This document shows, piece by piece, positions 1 to 9,189 of a stretch of 64,000 bases of DNA (positions within the stretch are counted from its first letter, which is position 1; each line of letters begins with the position of its first letter). The position numbers and the translations under genes were made by a program. A model generated the notes under the pieces. The model did no database searches. It saw only the letters and a program-made list of their open reading frames with translations, and was not told the DNA's origin. This DNA comes from Sphingomonas sp. R-74633 (GTDB lineage Bacteria > Pseudomonadota > Alphaproteobacteria > Sphingomonadales > Sphingomonadaceae): the NCBI RefSeq assembly GCF_013416555.1, contig NZ_JACCFG010000002.1, forward strand, positions 744,001-808,000, read 5' to 3'.

Positions 1-258
1 GGGAGCATCGAGAAGATGCGCGCCGTCGTCATGACCGGCTTCGTTCCCGCGATCGGCTTCGTGCCGATGGCGCTCGCCCACGGCACTGGCGCGGAGGTCC
101 AGAAGCCGCTCGCCATGGTCGTGATTGGAGGCCTCGTCGCCGCGACCATCCTTACGCTGCTCGTCCTGCCCGCCATCGCCAAGGTCGTTCTCGGCCTTGG
201 CGAGGGGTGGCGGTCGCGACGCAAGAGCAGGGGCGATGCTTCGCCGGCCACGGCATGA
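1..258 (+). CDS. C-terminus of CusA/CzcA-type heavy-metal RND efflux pump (partial)
   Basis: Only the last 85 codons are in the window; the frame is open from base 1. The residues match the final transmembrane hairpin of heavy-metal RND pumps: a LGFVPMAL-like segment (IGFVPMALAHGTGAEVQ), the 'RPLA.VVIGGL' type sequence KPLAMVVIGGL and the helix ending LTLLVLPAI. These pumps move divalent or monovalent metal ions from periplasm or inner membrane to an outer-membrane channel. It is followed 16 bp later by the DUF190 gene, then a ZIP-like permease and a P1B ATPase, so it belongs to a metal-resistance operon. Which metal (Cu/Ag or Co/Zn/Cd) cannot be told from this fragment. Confidence 0.85.
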   Translation, partial: GSIEKMRAVVMTGFVPAIGFVPMALAHGTGAEVQKPLAMVVIGGLVAATILTLLVLPAIAKVVLGLGEGWRSRRKSRGDASPATA

Positions 259-274
259 AGACGGGAGACGGACA

Positions 275-616
275 ATGGCAACCAGCATGAAGCTGCTGCG
301 AATCTACACCGACGAGGCCGCCTATTTCGGCGACCGCAAATTGTTCGAGGAGGTCGTGTCGCGAGCCCGCGAGGCCAAGATGGCGGGTGCGACCGTTCTC
401 CAGGCATTGTTTGGCTTCGGACATTCGGCACACCAGCATCGCAAGCACTTTCTCGAGGACGACCAGTCGCTCGTGATCGAGATCGTCGATGAGGAGTCCC
501 GACTTCGGGATTTCGCCGCTTCCCTTGCCGATGTGCACGGGATCGGGCTGATCACGCTGGAAGCGGTCGAGGTCCTGGGGGGCGACACGACCCTGGCGCC
601 GGCAGGAGCCGCCTGA
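275..616 (+). CDS. DUF190 family protein (PII-like fold)
   Basis: 113 residues. I start it at the ATG of MATSMKLLRIY rather than the longer upstream frame, because a purine-rich GGGAGACGG lies just before it and the upstream residues are the antisense-like shadow of the pump gene. The pattern MKLLRIYTDEAAYFGDRKLFEEVV...AGATVLQALFGFG matches DUF190 proteins, which adopt a PII/GlnB-like ferredoxin fold. Members are often encoded beside CzcA-type pumps or CrcB fluoride channels; a regulatory or metal-sensing role is plausible but unproven. The spacing of 16 bp after the RND gene supports co-transcription. Confidence 0.8.
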   Translation: MATSMKLLRIYTDEAAYFGDRKLFEEVVSRAREAKMAGATVLQALFGFGHSAHQHRKHFLEDDQSLVIEIVDEESRLRDFAASLADVHGIGLITLEAVEVLGGDTTLAPAGAA

Positions 617-719
617 TGCACCGGCGCCGCATCGGAATGGGCGAAGCAACCACGTCGCGAAGGCTCGATGCGGCATGCCGGCTGTTCTGGGGCAACGACC
701 TGAGACGGGGGGACCAGCG

Positions 720-1406
720 ATGGGAGCATTGAACTACACCCTTATTCCGCTGGTCGCGATCCTGCTGGGGTCGATCGCCGCGGTGACCCGGCCGCCGGGC
801 GAGCGCCTCGTGAGCGCCATGCAGCATCTCGCGGCGGGCGTCGTGTTCGCCGCGGCCGCGACGGAAATACTCCCGCAGGTCATGCACGGCGCGTCCCCGG
901 TTGCAACGCTTGTAGGCGGCGCGCTTGGCGTTGCCGCCATGCTGGGGCTCAAGGCCTTCGAGAGCCGGTTCAAAGGGCCGGCGGCGCTGCTGGGAGCGGT
1001 CTCGATCGACATAGCGATCGACGGGCTCGTCCTCGGTCTCGCTTTCGTGGCCGGCGCGAAGGCAGGGATACTGCTGACGGTCGCCCTTACTCTGGAAGTG
1101 CTGTTTCTTGGCCTCACGCTGACCGCCGAACTGGGCGAGACGATCCGCTCCAAGGCAAAGGTCGTCATGATCGTGGGCGCAATCGCCCTGCTCCTGCCGG
1201 GTGGTGCGGCGATAGGCCTTTCGGTCGCCGAACTGCCCATGGCGGTTATCGTCGGCTTCCTGAGCTTTGGCCTGATGGCGCTGCTCTACCTCGTCACCGA
1301 GGAGCTTCTCGCCGACGCCCACAGAAAACCCGACACGCCGCTGGTCGCGGTGATGTTCTTCGTCGGCTTTCTCGGGCTGCTCGTCATCGAGGAGTTGATG
1401 GGTTGA
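720..1406 (+). CDS. ZIP-family-like divalent metal permease
   Basis: 228 residues, starting at ATG 720 behind a GGGGGGA ribosome-binding sequence. Seven to eight hydrophobic helices are visible. The middle helices carry the ZIP signature area: ALLGAVSIDIAIDGLVLGLAFVAG (polar D/D in place of the usual H/N-H pair) and a second helix LLYLVTEELLADAH with acidic residues. ZIP proteins move Zn, Fe, Mn or Cd into the cytoplasm, but cluster context here is efflux. The metal-site His residues of classical ZIPs are replaced by Asp/Glu, so metal choice or even transport direction may differ. It lies between DUF190 and the P-type ATPase. Confidence 0.7.
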   Translation: MGALNYTLIPLVAILLGSIAAVTRPPGERLVSAMQHLAAGVVFAAAATEILPQVMHGASPVATLVGGALGVAAMLGLKAFESRFKGPAALLGAVSIDIAIDGLVLGLAFVAGAKAGILLTVALTLEVLFLGLTLTAELGETIRSKAKVVMIVGAIALLLPGGAAIGLSVAELPMAVIVGFLSFGLMALLYLVTEELLADAHRKPDTPLVAVMFFVGFLGLLVIEELMG

Positions 1407-1512
1407 CGCCGGATTTTCCGAAAACGCGCCATTCGTGGCTGCCGAGCGTTCGCCCGGCGCCAGTTCAACCATTTGAGACACCTACCCCTCAATCCGAAGA
1501 GTGCTGCAGAAC

Positions 1513-3573
1513 ATGACTCCAAAGAAGCCCGACACCGACCAGCAATCGCAGGGCGTCGACACCGGGCACGCGCCCGAAGCGGTCGCGGGAAGCCACCCGG
1601 TCGGTGTCGAAGACCACGATCATGACGAGCATGCCCATGGCGGGATATTCGGTCCGAATACCGAGATCATTTTCGCTCTGCTCTGCGGCGCATTCCTCGC
1701 CATCGGATTCGCAATCGATAAGCTTACCGAAGCGCCCACATGGGTTCCTCTTGCGGGTTATCTCGTTGCCTATTTCCTGGGCGGGTTCTTCACCGTGCTT
1801 GAGGCTTTCCAGAACCTCAGGAAGAAGCGCTTTGAGATCGACACGCTCATGCTGGTGGCTGCAGCCGGCGCGGCAGCGCTTGGGGCTTGGGCAGAAGGAT
1901 CGCTGCTCCTCTTCCTGTTCAGCACCGGACACGCGCTAGAGCATTATGCGATGGGCCGCGCCAAGCGGGCGATCGAGGCGCTAGCCGAGCTGGCGCCGCG
2001 CACGGCTCAGGTCCGCCGCGACGGCAAGGTCAGCGAAATCCCGGTCGAGGAGCTGGAGATCGGCGACGTGGTGCTGGTGAAGCCCGACGAGCGGCTCCCC
2101 GCGGATGGCTTTCTGGTCAAGGGCACGACTGCGATCGACCAGGCGCCGGTGACGGGCGAGAGCATGCCGGTCGACAAGCGCGCGGTGATGGACGATGCGG
2201 CCGCCCGCGCCAAGCCAGACGCGATAGAGGCGGCCTATCGGGCATTTGCCGGCACCATCAACGGCAGCGGCGCAATCGAGATCGAGGTAACGCGCAAATC
2301 GACCGACAGCGCGCTCGCCAAGGTCGTAAAAATGGTCAGCGAGGCGGAAACGCAGAAGTCGCCTACCCAGCGTTTCACCGATCGCTTCGAACGCTATTTC
2401 GTGCCGACCGTCCTCGGCCTAGTCTTCGTGTTGCTGTTCGCATGGGTCGTCATCGACGAACCCTTCCGCGACAGCTTCTATCGGGCAATGGCCGTGCTGG
2501 TCGCCGCCAGCCCGTGTGCGCTCGCAATCGCAACGCCCAGCGCTGTGCTTTCCGGCGTCGCGCGTGCTGCCCGTGGCGGCGTGCTGGTGAAAGGCGGCGC
2601 CCCGCTCGAGAATCTCGGGTCGCTGACCGCGATTGCGTTCGACAAGACCGGGACCCTCACCGAAGGCCGGCCACGCATCACCGACGTCGTTCCCGCCCCG
2701 GACGTTACCGAGGAGGAGTTGCTCAAGGTCGCGGTCGCCGTCGAGAGCCTCAGCGATCATCCGCTTGCCCGGGCGATCGCCCGGGACGGCCGCGAGCGGC
2801 TGGGGGAAACCGCACCGTCAGAGGCTTCCGATCTTGAAAGTCTCACCGGACGGGGTGTGAAGGCGAAGATCGACGGCGAAATCGTCTTGATCGGCAAGGC
2901 GGAGATGTTCGGCAGCGATGGCACCGCCGCGCTTTCCGAGGCAATGGAGAAAGCGATCGGCGAACTGCGTGAGGGCGGACGCACGACGATGATCGTCCGC
3001 CAGGGCGATCGGGATCTCGGTGCGATAGGCCTGATGGACACGCCGCGGGCATCGGCAAAGGCAACGCTGGAGCGGCTCCGGGCGCTCGGCATCAAGCGAA
3101 TGATCATGATCTCTGGCGACCACCAAAAGGTTGCCGAAGCGGTCGCCAAGGAAGTCGGCCTTGACGAGGCGTGGGGCGACCTGATGCCCGAGGACAAGGT
3201 CGAGGCGATCCGCAAGCTCAGCGCCGGCACTCAGGTCGCGATGGTCGGCGACGGCGTCAACGATGCACCCGCAATGGCGAACGCAACGGTCGGCATCGCA
3301 ATGGGCGCGGCCGGCTCGGACGTCGCCCTGGAAACCGCCGATGTCGCGCTGATGGCCGACGACCTCGCGCATCTTCCGTTCGCGGTCGGCCTGAGCCGCC
3401 GCACGCGCTCGATCATCCGGCAGAATGTGTTCGTCAGCCTGGGGGTAGTGGCGGTGCTGGTGCCCGCCACGATCTTCGGCCTTGGCATCGGACCCGCGGT
3501 GGCCATGCACGAGGGCTCGACGCTTATTGTCGTCTTCAACGCGTTGCGGCTCCTGGCTTATCGCGATGCTTGA
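1513..3573 (+). CDS. Heavy-metal P1B-type ATPase, SPC class
   Basis: 686 residues from ATG 1513 (a GTG four codons earlier, at 1501, is an alternative). It exports soft or borderline metal ions using ATP. Seen in order: a short His-rich N-terminus (EDHDHDEHAHGG), the actuator loop with TGES, a membrane SPCAL motif about residue 335, the phosphorylation site DKTGTLTEG near residue 377, the SDHPLARA nucleotide-binding HP motif, GDGVNDAPA, and HEGSTLIVVFNALRLL in the last helix. SPC plus an HEGGT-like last-helix motif marks the P1B-4 class (Co, Zn, Cd exporters such as CzcP/CtpD). There is no N-terminal CxxC metal-binding domain. It closes the metal cassette. Confidence 0.9.
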   Translation: MTPKKPDTDQQSQGVDTGHAPEAVAGSHPVGVEDHDHDEHAHGGIFGPNTEIIFALLCGAFLAIGFAIDKLTEAPTWVPLAGYLVAYFLGGFFTVLEAFQNLRKKRFEIDTLMLVAAAGAAALGAWAEGSLLLFLFSTGHALEHYAMGRAKRAIEALAELAPRTAQVRRDGKVSEIPVEELEIGDVVLVKPDERLPADGFLVKGTTAIDQAPVTGESMPVDKRAVMDDAAARAKPDAIEAAYRAFAGTINGSGAIEIEVTRKSTDSALAKVVKMVSEAETQKSPTQRFTDRFERYFVPTVLGLVFVLLFAWVVIDEPFRDSFYRAMAVLVAASPCALAIATPSAVLSGVARAARGGVLVKGGAPLENLGSLTAIAFDKTGTLTEGRPRITDVVPAPDVTEEELLKVAVAVESLSDHPLARAIARDGRERLGETAPSEASDLESLTGRGVKAKIDGEIVLIGKAEMFGSDGTAALSEAMEKAIGELREGGRTTMIVRQGDRDLGAIGLMDTPRASAKATLERLRALGIKRMIMISGDHQKVAEAVAKEVGLDEAWGDLMPEDKVEAIRKLSAGTQVAMVGDGVNDAPAMANATVGIAMGAAGSDVALETADVALMADDLAHLPFAVGLSRRTRSIIRQNVFVSLGVVAVLVPATIFGLGIGPAVAMHEGSTLIVVFNALRLLAYRDA

Positions 3574-3630
3574 GCTTGGCCCCGCATCGGAGCCGAGGTC
3601 GCGCAGGCGCGCGGCGGCCGGCCTGCCGAT

Positions 3631-3852
3631 GTGACGGTCCGCCGAAACAGCGGGGGCGCCTGGACGCCCGAAGCCGACGCGGAGCTGACGCAGCGCGCGG
3701 CTGCGCGCCAGCCCCCGGCGGTGATCGCCCGTGGGATGGGGCGGACCCAGGACGCTATCCGGGGACGGGCGGGACAGCTCGGCATCATGCTTCCATCGGC
3801 GATACGTCCCTGGAAGATCAACTTTCCGCGCGGGCCACGGGCGCCAAGGTAA
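3631..3852 (+). CDS. Small putative Myb/SANT-like DNA-binding protein
   Basis: 73 residues from a GTG start. The core WTPEADAELTQRAAARQPP-VIARGMGRTQDAIRGRAGQLGI has the spacing of a Myb/SANT or GcrA-like helix-turn-helix, in which WTPEED...I A..LGRT..A...RA..LG is usual. No clear ribosome-binding sequence precedes it, and its codons are not strongly distinctive, so it may be a decayed or non-coding frame. If real, it would be a small DNA-binding protein between the metal cassette and the hfa operon. The flanking 280 bp downstream to 4131 hold no gene I can support and probably include the hfa promoter. Confidence 0.45.
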   Translation: MTVRRNSGGAWTPEADAELTQRAAARQPPAVIARGMGRTQDAIRGRAGQLGIMLPSAIRPWKINFPRGPRAPR

Positions 3853-4131
3853 GCGGCGGGGTTCCGGGCTTGCGTCATGGCTCGCCCAGAATCGCGTCCG
3901 CTCCGGGCGCGCAGAAGCGGACCGAATCGGCAACGACTCCGGCCCGGCTCGATAACGTCCAAGCACCTTGGCCTTCGAATCCCCTCGTCAGATCGCTGAG
4001 CGTTCACGCCGGCGCTTTCTAATCCTTCGCTAGCCTACGACGGCTGCCAAAACCTGTTGCCACGCGCGCAATCGCGCTTCTCTTCCTTGCTCCCGACGCC
4101 GCGCAACCGCCCCGGCAAGAGGAGCAATCTC

Positions 4132-4686
4132 ATGATCGAACGGTTCAAGATTCAGGCTCGGGGCTGGCGACGCGCCGCCGTCGCCGCGGCCATTCTCGCC
4201 GGCTTCGCCGGCGGTCCGGCGTTCGCCCAGGAGATCAGCGAGAACCGCGCCTGGCAATTCGAAACCCCGCAGGACATCGCCGCGCGTGCCGCCGTCGCCG
4301 ACTTGATCGCCAGGCAGCGCGCCGGCGTTTACGCGGCGCCGATCTACAACACGACGATCGCTCGCCAGTATAATTGCTCGGTCGCGGCGAGCGCGGTCGG
4401 CAACAGCGACGCGCAGAGCGCGGTGGCCAACTCCCCCACCGTGACCGGCGCCAATTCGGCGGCGACGGGCAATGCCGGAAGCGCGCAGGTCGCAGGCGAG
4501 GGTGGCCCCGATATCACTCTCGACCAGCGCAATAATGGACCCGTTGCCTCGACCGCGATCGGTGCGACGGGTGCGACGGCCAACGGCCCTGCCTGGCAGG
4601 CGCTCAATTCGTCGCAGTCCAATTCGGGCGATCAGCAAGCGAGCGTTCAAGGCAGCACCGCCTGCGGTTTCGGGCCGATCAACTGA
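4132..4686 (+). CDS. hfaA: HfaA-like secreted holdfast-anchor / curli-like subunit
   Basis: 184 residues. ATG 4132 is chosen over an earlier frame start because AAGAGGAGC lies 7 bp upstream and a signal peptide follows directly (AAVAAAILAGFAGGPAFA, cut after residue 32). The mature part is Asn/Gly/Ala/Ser/Gln-rich, with RQYNCSVAASAVGN and many GN and N-S steps, like HfaA and the curlin superfamily; Cys82 and Cys178 could form a disulfide. In Caulobacter HfaA is exported through HfaB and forms SDS-resistant multimers that hold the holdfast to the cell. The next gene is HfaB-like and overlaps by one base (TGATG), so the two are translationally coupled. The assignment rests mainly on gene order and composition. 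Confidence 0.6.
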   Translation: MIERFKIQARGWRRAAVAAAILAGFAGGPAFAQEISENRAWQFETPQDIAARAAVADLIARQRAGVYAAPIYNTTIARQYNCSVAASAVGNSDAQSAVANSPTVTGANSAATGNAGSAQVAGEGGPDITLDQRNNGPVASTAIGATGATANGPAWQALNSSQSNSGDQQASVQGSTACGFGPIN

Positions 4687-5999
4687 TGTTGGCGCATCCT
4701 GCATTCCAGCCGCGTCGTCGTGCCCGCATCCTTGCCGCGGCATTGCTCGCCACTTCGCTCTCCGGTTGCGTGAGCATGAAGCAGCAGCGCCTGGCGCCGG
4801 AGGAGGAGCCGATATTGATTGGCCCTTCGGCGCGCGACAACCGCACGCCTATGGACCCGGCCTTTGTGTGCTTCGGCGCCAGGCTCTCGGCCCAGTCGCG
4901 TCGTCTCGTCATCGCGGTCGGCGACGTGCGCGACTTCACCGGAAAATATTCGGTCAACGAGGGCACCGCCATCACCCAGGGCGGCGCGCTGATGGTCGCC
5001 TCGGCGCTTGGCAAGCTCTCCGGCCCGGTCGTGCTCGCCGAGCGATTCGACCCGACGATCGGCGAGCGCGAACTCGGCTACACCGATCGGCGACAGCTCG
5101 GCGACGGCAACGCCCATATGGTCCCGGGAACGGCAGGCTCGTCGAACGTGCCGTGGCTACCTTATTATGGCGGCAGCATCACGGCGTCCGACTATTACAT
5201 CGTCGGCGGCATCACCGAGCTCAACTACAACATCCGCTCGGGCGGTGCCGAGGTGCGGGTCGGCCAGGTCGGACCGAAGGTCCGGACCTACACGCAGTCG
5301 ATCGCGATCGATCTCAGGATCGTCGATACGCGCTCGCTGCTGGTCGTCAGGACAGTAAGCCTGACCAAGCAGTTCACCGGCTATGAGGTCGGCTTCAACA
5401 CCTTCCGCTTTTTCGGCTCCGAGCTGTTCGACGTGAACATCGGCGCCAAGGGCCAGGAACCGCTTCAGCTCGGCATCCGCGCCACGCTTGAGGAAGCGAC
5501 GATGCGGCTCGTCGGCGCGGTTGCCGGTGTGGATCCGCGGCCCTGCATCGCCGGGCGCTCCTGGGAGCCGGTGCTTCCGGATCCCACGATTCGCTTCGCG
5601 GCCGAGGTCGCGGGGGCAGCCCGCGCCGCCGTGAAGGCAGCGACTCCGCTCAACGACGGCATCTCCGCCAGCGGCGACAGCGGCGGCGACGCGAAGCTGT
5701 CGTTCGAGCCCGGATCATCCGATCTTGCCGGCCCGGCCCTGGCAGTGCTCGATCGCATCGTGGCCGCAGCGCGCCAGCATCCGGTCGAGTTGCGGATCGC
5801 CGCGCGGGATATCGAAGTGCTCGAACCCAGCGCACGAGATGCGCTGACCGACAAGCGCATCGCGGCAGTGGCCGGCGCCCTTGCCGCGCGCGGCATCGTA
5901 AAGGTGGCGCTTCGCTGGCGGCCCGCGCCCTCGGACACGACCCTCCACCGCAACGACGCCGGTCTCCAGGATCTCGCCCGGCTCCGCATCGGCAACTGA
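4686..5999 (+). CDS. hfaB: HfaB/CsgG-family outer-membrane secretion lipoprotein with OmpA-like C-terminus
   Basis: 437 residues. A lipoprotein signal (LATSLSGC, Cys28) starts it. Residues about 50-290 match CsgG: VIAVGDVRDFTGKY, AITQGGALMVASAL, VLAERFD, a YYIVGGITELNYN strand and IDLRIVDTRSLLVVRTVSLTKQ. CsgG forms a nonameric outer-membrane pore that secretes curlin subunits; HfaB does this for HfaA and HfaD. After residue 330 is an extra segment, LSFEPGSSDLAGPALAVLD...LTDKRIAAVAGALAARGI, that follows the OmpA peptidoglycan-binding pattern, although the usual NxxLSxxRA is degenerate. It overlaps hfaA by one base and sits 91 bp before the hfaD-like gene. Confidence 0.78.
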   Translation: MLAHPAFQPRRRARILAAALLATSLSGCVSMKQQRLAPEEEPILIGPSARDNRTPMDPAFVCFGARLSAQSRRLVIAVGDVRDFTGKYSVNEGTAITQGGALMVASALGKLSGPVVLAERFDPTIGERELGYTDRRQLGDGNAHMVPGTAGSSNVPWLPYYGGSITASDYYIVGGITELNYNIRSGGAEVRVGQVGPKVRTYTQSIAIDLRIVDTRSLLVVRTVSLTKQFTGYEVGFNTFRFFGSELFDVNIGAKGQEPLQLGIRATLEEATMRLVGAVAGVDPRPCIAGRSWEPVLPDPTIRFAAEVAGAARAAVKAATPLNDGISASGDSGGDAKLSFEPGSSDLAGPALAVLDRIVAAARQHPVELRIAARDIEVLEPSARDALTDKRIAAVAGALAARGIVKVALRWRPAPSDTTLHRNDAGLQDLARLRIGN

Positions 6000-6090
6000 G
6001 CCCGCCTCCCCTCGAACGATGGAGGCGCCCGCCCGCCAGCCGAATTCTCTCATCGAACACGCCCATCATCCCACCATCCGGAGTACTCCC

Positions 6091-9000
6091 ATGTCCCGTA
6101 TCTCTCGTTCCCGCGCCTCGCTGATGTTCGGCGGCGCAAGCGCGGCGCTTGCCGCGATGCTGCTGGCTTCGCCCGCCTCGGCCCAGTCGAGCACTGACCA
6201 GATCACCGGTGCCCGCGTCGTCGCCAGTCATCAGCGGTCCGACCATGCCCAGGCCGTCGCAGATACCAGCGGTCTCAACATCATGGTGGCAGCCCCGCCG
6301 GTCGAAACGTCCGACTTGGCGTTGCGCGGCAATGCCGTCAGCGCCGAAGTGCGTGCCAATCGTTCGGACAGCGTCCTTACGACCGAGCCGCTCGATGTGG
6401 CGGAGTACGGCTGGCCCACGCTTCTGACGACGGGGAATGGCGGCGTGGCCGCCGATGGCACGGCGCTGATCGTCACGACCCAGCGCAGTGTCGCTTCGCC
6501 CGTGACGGCCCGCGGTATCGACAATGTCGTCGCGATCAGCACCGACACGACCCGCGACAGCCATGTCGCGGTCTCCGACAACACGCTCGAGACGCTCGCG
6601 CTCGGCAACGACGCCAGCGCGGCGCTTTCGCTCACCGATGTCCCCGAGCCGCTCGCCGGCGGCATCCTCGGCTATCAGTCGAACGACAGGCGTTCGAGCG
6701 TCACCTCGACCAACACGGCTGCGGTGCGCGTCGGCACGGGTGCGAGCACCGGCAGCGATATCACGATGTCGGGCAATCTCGTCCGCGCGCTTGGCTATGG
6801 CAACGCCTTCTCGAGCGACTTCACCGCCACCGGCGCGGCCGCGCTGGGCGATCGCGATGGCCGTCCCGCGTCCCAGGTCGCGAGTTCCGCCGATGGCGAT
6901 GCCACGGTCTCGGCGACCTTCGCCACGCTGAGCCACCAGGAGCAGGGTGGAACGGTCAGCGTCCATGCCGGCGATGCCCTCGGTTCCGACCCGTTCCATC
7001 TGGTCGTCTTCGGCGGGCTTGCCGGTTCGGCGGCACTGCATGACGGCGACGCGCTCGTGGCCGGCGGCTACGGCAATCAGTCGCGCAACGCGATGGATTT
7101 GCAGGTCGGCATGGTCTCGGGCAGCGGCCCCGTCGCCAATATCACCAACCTCCAGCGCGCCGCGGATTCGAGCATCAGCGCCGAGACGCTGGGCGGCATT
7201 CGCACCAATGTGCTGGGCGAGGTGGACGGCTCACGCCTGTCGCTGTCGCGCAACGCAGTACGCACCGTCGCGGTGGCCAACCTGGCCGAGGGCAACCAGT
7301 TGAACGTCGAGGCCAATGGCATCGACACGATGGGAGGTCTCGAGACGGGCCCGGTCGGCACCGCCTCGGTCGGCAACGACAACAGCATCAGCACGACCGC
7401 AGCGTTCAGCGTCCAGAACGTCCAGGATATCGGCGAGGCCAAGGTCGGCGCCGCATCGACCAGCGCATTGAAGCTCGGCGTGCTCGGTCCGGTCGAGCAG
7501 TCGAGCCTGTCCGCCGACGGCAATAACGTCAGCGTCGCGGCCACCGGCAATGCCGCCACCAATGGTCTCAGCCTCAAGGCTCCGATGCTGCGCACCAGCG
7601 CGGATCTCAACAATGTCCAGGCGGCCAACGGCACCGTGCGGGTCCAGGCCGGCGACGCGGTAACCCCGCTTGGTGTCGTGCTGGCCTTGTCCGGCACGGT
7701 GCGCGGCTCGGATCTGTCGGTTCGGGACAACGATCTCGCCGGTACCGCGACCGCGAATTCGGCATCGAACGCGATGACGATCGAAGGCGCGACGCTCGCC
7801 AATGGCAGCGGGCACGGCGAGGCGATCTCGGGGCCCCTGGCCGACGGCTATGGCGCCGCCGCCGACTTCGCGCTCGCCAACAGCCAGAAGCTCGGCCTGT
7901 CGGGCTCGCCCGAGGACGCCGTTGCCGTCTCCAGCACCGTCATTGGCCGCTTCGGAATGCTCGGCGATTCGCGAACCTATGCTTCGTCCTATGATGTGTC
8001 GGGCAATGCGGTCGGTTCGACGGTCCTCGGCAACACCGCCGCCAACCGGCTGTCGGTGACCGCGGCAACCCTGGGCGACCTTGGCTCGCCGGCACCCGGT
8101 ACGGCGCTGTCGTCGGCGCAATATGCGCAGGTCATCGGGCAGGCCTACTCTTCCTCCACGCTGGTGGCACCAGGCTCTCTGTCGGGCTCGGCCGTCTCGC
8201 TCGACGGCAACATCAATCAGGCGATTGCCGCCATCAATCAGGCCGACAATGGACTGAGCGCCCATTCCGTGACGGCGGGGCTTCTCAGCGGGCGCGATGC
8301 CCATGTGGCGAGCGGCACCACCACCGCAGTGAGCGGTGACGACGTGCTCGGCAATCTGCAGTTCGCGGGCGGCCGGATCTCCGCAATTGCCAGCACATCG
8401 GTCGAGCATGGCGACGCGGGAGATGGCCTCATCTCGTCGCGCTTCGGCATCACGGGCAATGTGACCTCCGCCGAGGCCTCCGCCAACCGCGCGATCAACA
8501 CGGTCGATATGGGCACGCTCGTGGGAAGCGGCGTTTCGGCTGGCTTGGGCAGCATGCAGATGAGCACCGCCGACATCTCGGCGAGCGCGACCATCGACAT
8601 GGGATACCGCGCATCGGCTGCGGCGATGCCGCTGATCGACGCTTCGTCGGTGACGATCGCCGACAATGTGGCCAGCGCGCTGTCGCGGGGCAACGCCGCC
8701 GACAACCAGTTGACCGTCAGTGGAAGCGCGTCGTTCGATCCGCAGGCGTCCAGCCAGTCATCGCGATACGCCATCTGGGCGGAAGCCGGAGCGCCATTGC
8801 TCAACGCGCAGACCAACTATGGCGCGGTCAGCGCATCGGCATCCAGTCTGATCGGCTCGGCGTTCAACGGCCCGCTTGCCGGTATGACCGGCGCGTCGAT
8901 GGAGGTCCGCGGTAACACCGTGGCAGCCGCCGCCTATGGCAACACTGCCGCCAACACGGTGAGCGGCTCGTCGCTCGGCCGGGCGCCAACCGCCGCGATC

Positions 9001-9168
9001 GTCAGCAGCCAGACCAACTACGGTCCGGTGACGGCATTCGCGACCGGCAACCAGTTCACGGTGCCTCTGACCACCATGTCCGGCAGCAGCCTCGCGCTGA
9101 CCGGCAATCAGGTCAGCGCCGTCGCTGTCGGCAACCAGGCGACGAACATCGTCACCAGCCTTCGCTGA
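6091..9168 (+). CDS. hfaD: HfaD-like large repetitive outer-membrane/adhesin protein
   Basis: 1025 residues from ATG 6091, preceded by GGAG at a good distance and followed by a signal peptide (LMFGGASAALAAMLLASPASAQ). The rest is a chain of imperfect units of about 45-60 residues built around v.gN.v.a.a.GN.a.N.l.v, for example VSGNAVGSTVLGNTAANRLS, ITGNVTSAEASANRAIN, VRGNTVAAAAYGNTAANTVS and LTGNQVSAVAVGNQATNIV at the very end. Such Asn-Gly beta-strand repeats suit a beta-solenoid or curlin-like fibre. Position after hfaA-hfaB suggests HfaD, but it is more than twice the length I recall for Caulobacter HfaD and may be an expanded, more adhesin-like version. Nothing enzymatic is seen. Confidence 0.55.
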   Translation: MSRISRSRASLMFGGASAALAAMLLASPASAQSSTDQITGARVVASHQRSDHAQAVADTSGLNIMVAAPPVETSDLALRGNAVSAEVRANRSDSVLTTEPLDVAEYGWPTLLTTGNGGVAADGTALIVTTQRSVASPVTARGIDNVVAISTDTTRDSHVAVSDNTLETLALGNDASAALSLTDVPEPLAGGILGYQSNDRRSSVTSTNTAAVRVGTGASTGSDITMSGNLVRALGYGNAFSSDFTATGAAALGDRDGRPASQVASSADGDATVSATFATLSHQEQGGTVSVHAGDALGSDPFHLVVFGGLAGSAALHDGDALVAGGYGNQSRNAMDLQVGMVSGSGPVANITNLQRAADSSISAETLGGIRTNVLGEVDGSRLSLSRNAVRTVAVANLAEGNQLNVEANGIDTMGGLETGPVGTASVGNDNSISTTAAFSVQNVQDIGEAKVGAASTSALKLGVLGPVEQSSLSADGNNVSVAATGNAATNGLSLKAPMLRTSADLNNVQAANGTVRVQAGDAVTPLGVVLALSGTVRGSDLSVRDNDLAGTATANSASNAMTIEGATLANGSGHGEAISGPLADGYGAAADFALANSQKLGLSGSPEDAVAVSSTVIGRFGMLGDSRTYASSYDVSGNAVGSTVLGNTAANRLSVTAATLGDLGSPAPGTALSSAQYAQVIGQAYSSSTLVAPGSLSGSAVSLDGNINQAIAAINQADNGLSAHSVTAGLLSGRDAHVASGTTTAVSGDDVLGNLQFAGGRISAIASTSVEHGDAGDGLISSRFGITGNVTSAEASANRAINTVDMGTLVGSGVSAGLGSMQMSTADISASATIDMGYRASAAAMPLIDASSVTIADNVASALSRGNAADNQLTVSGSASFDPQASSQSSRYAIWAEAGAPLLNAQTNYGAVSASASSLIGSAFNGPLAGMTGASMEVRGNTVAAAAYGNTAANTVSGSSLGRAPTAAIVSSQTNYGPVTAFATGNQFTVPLTTMSGSSLALTGNQVSAVAVGNQATNIVTSLR

Positions 9169-9189
9169 TCCGCTCCGGCTGTCTCCCAA

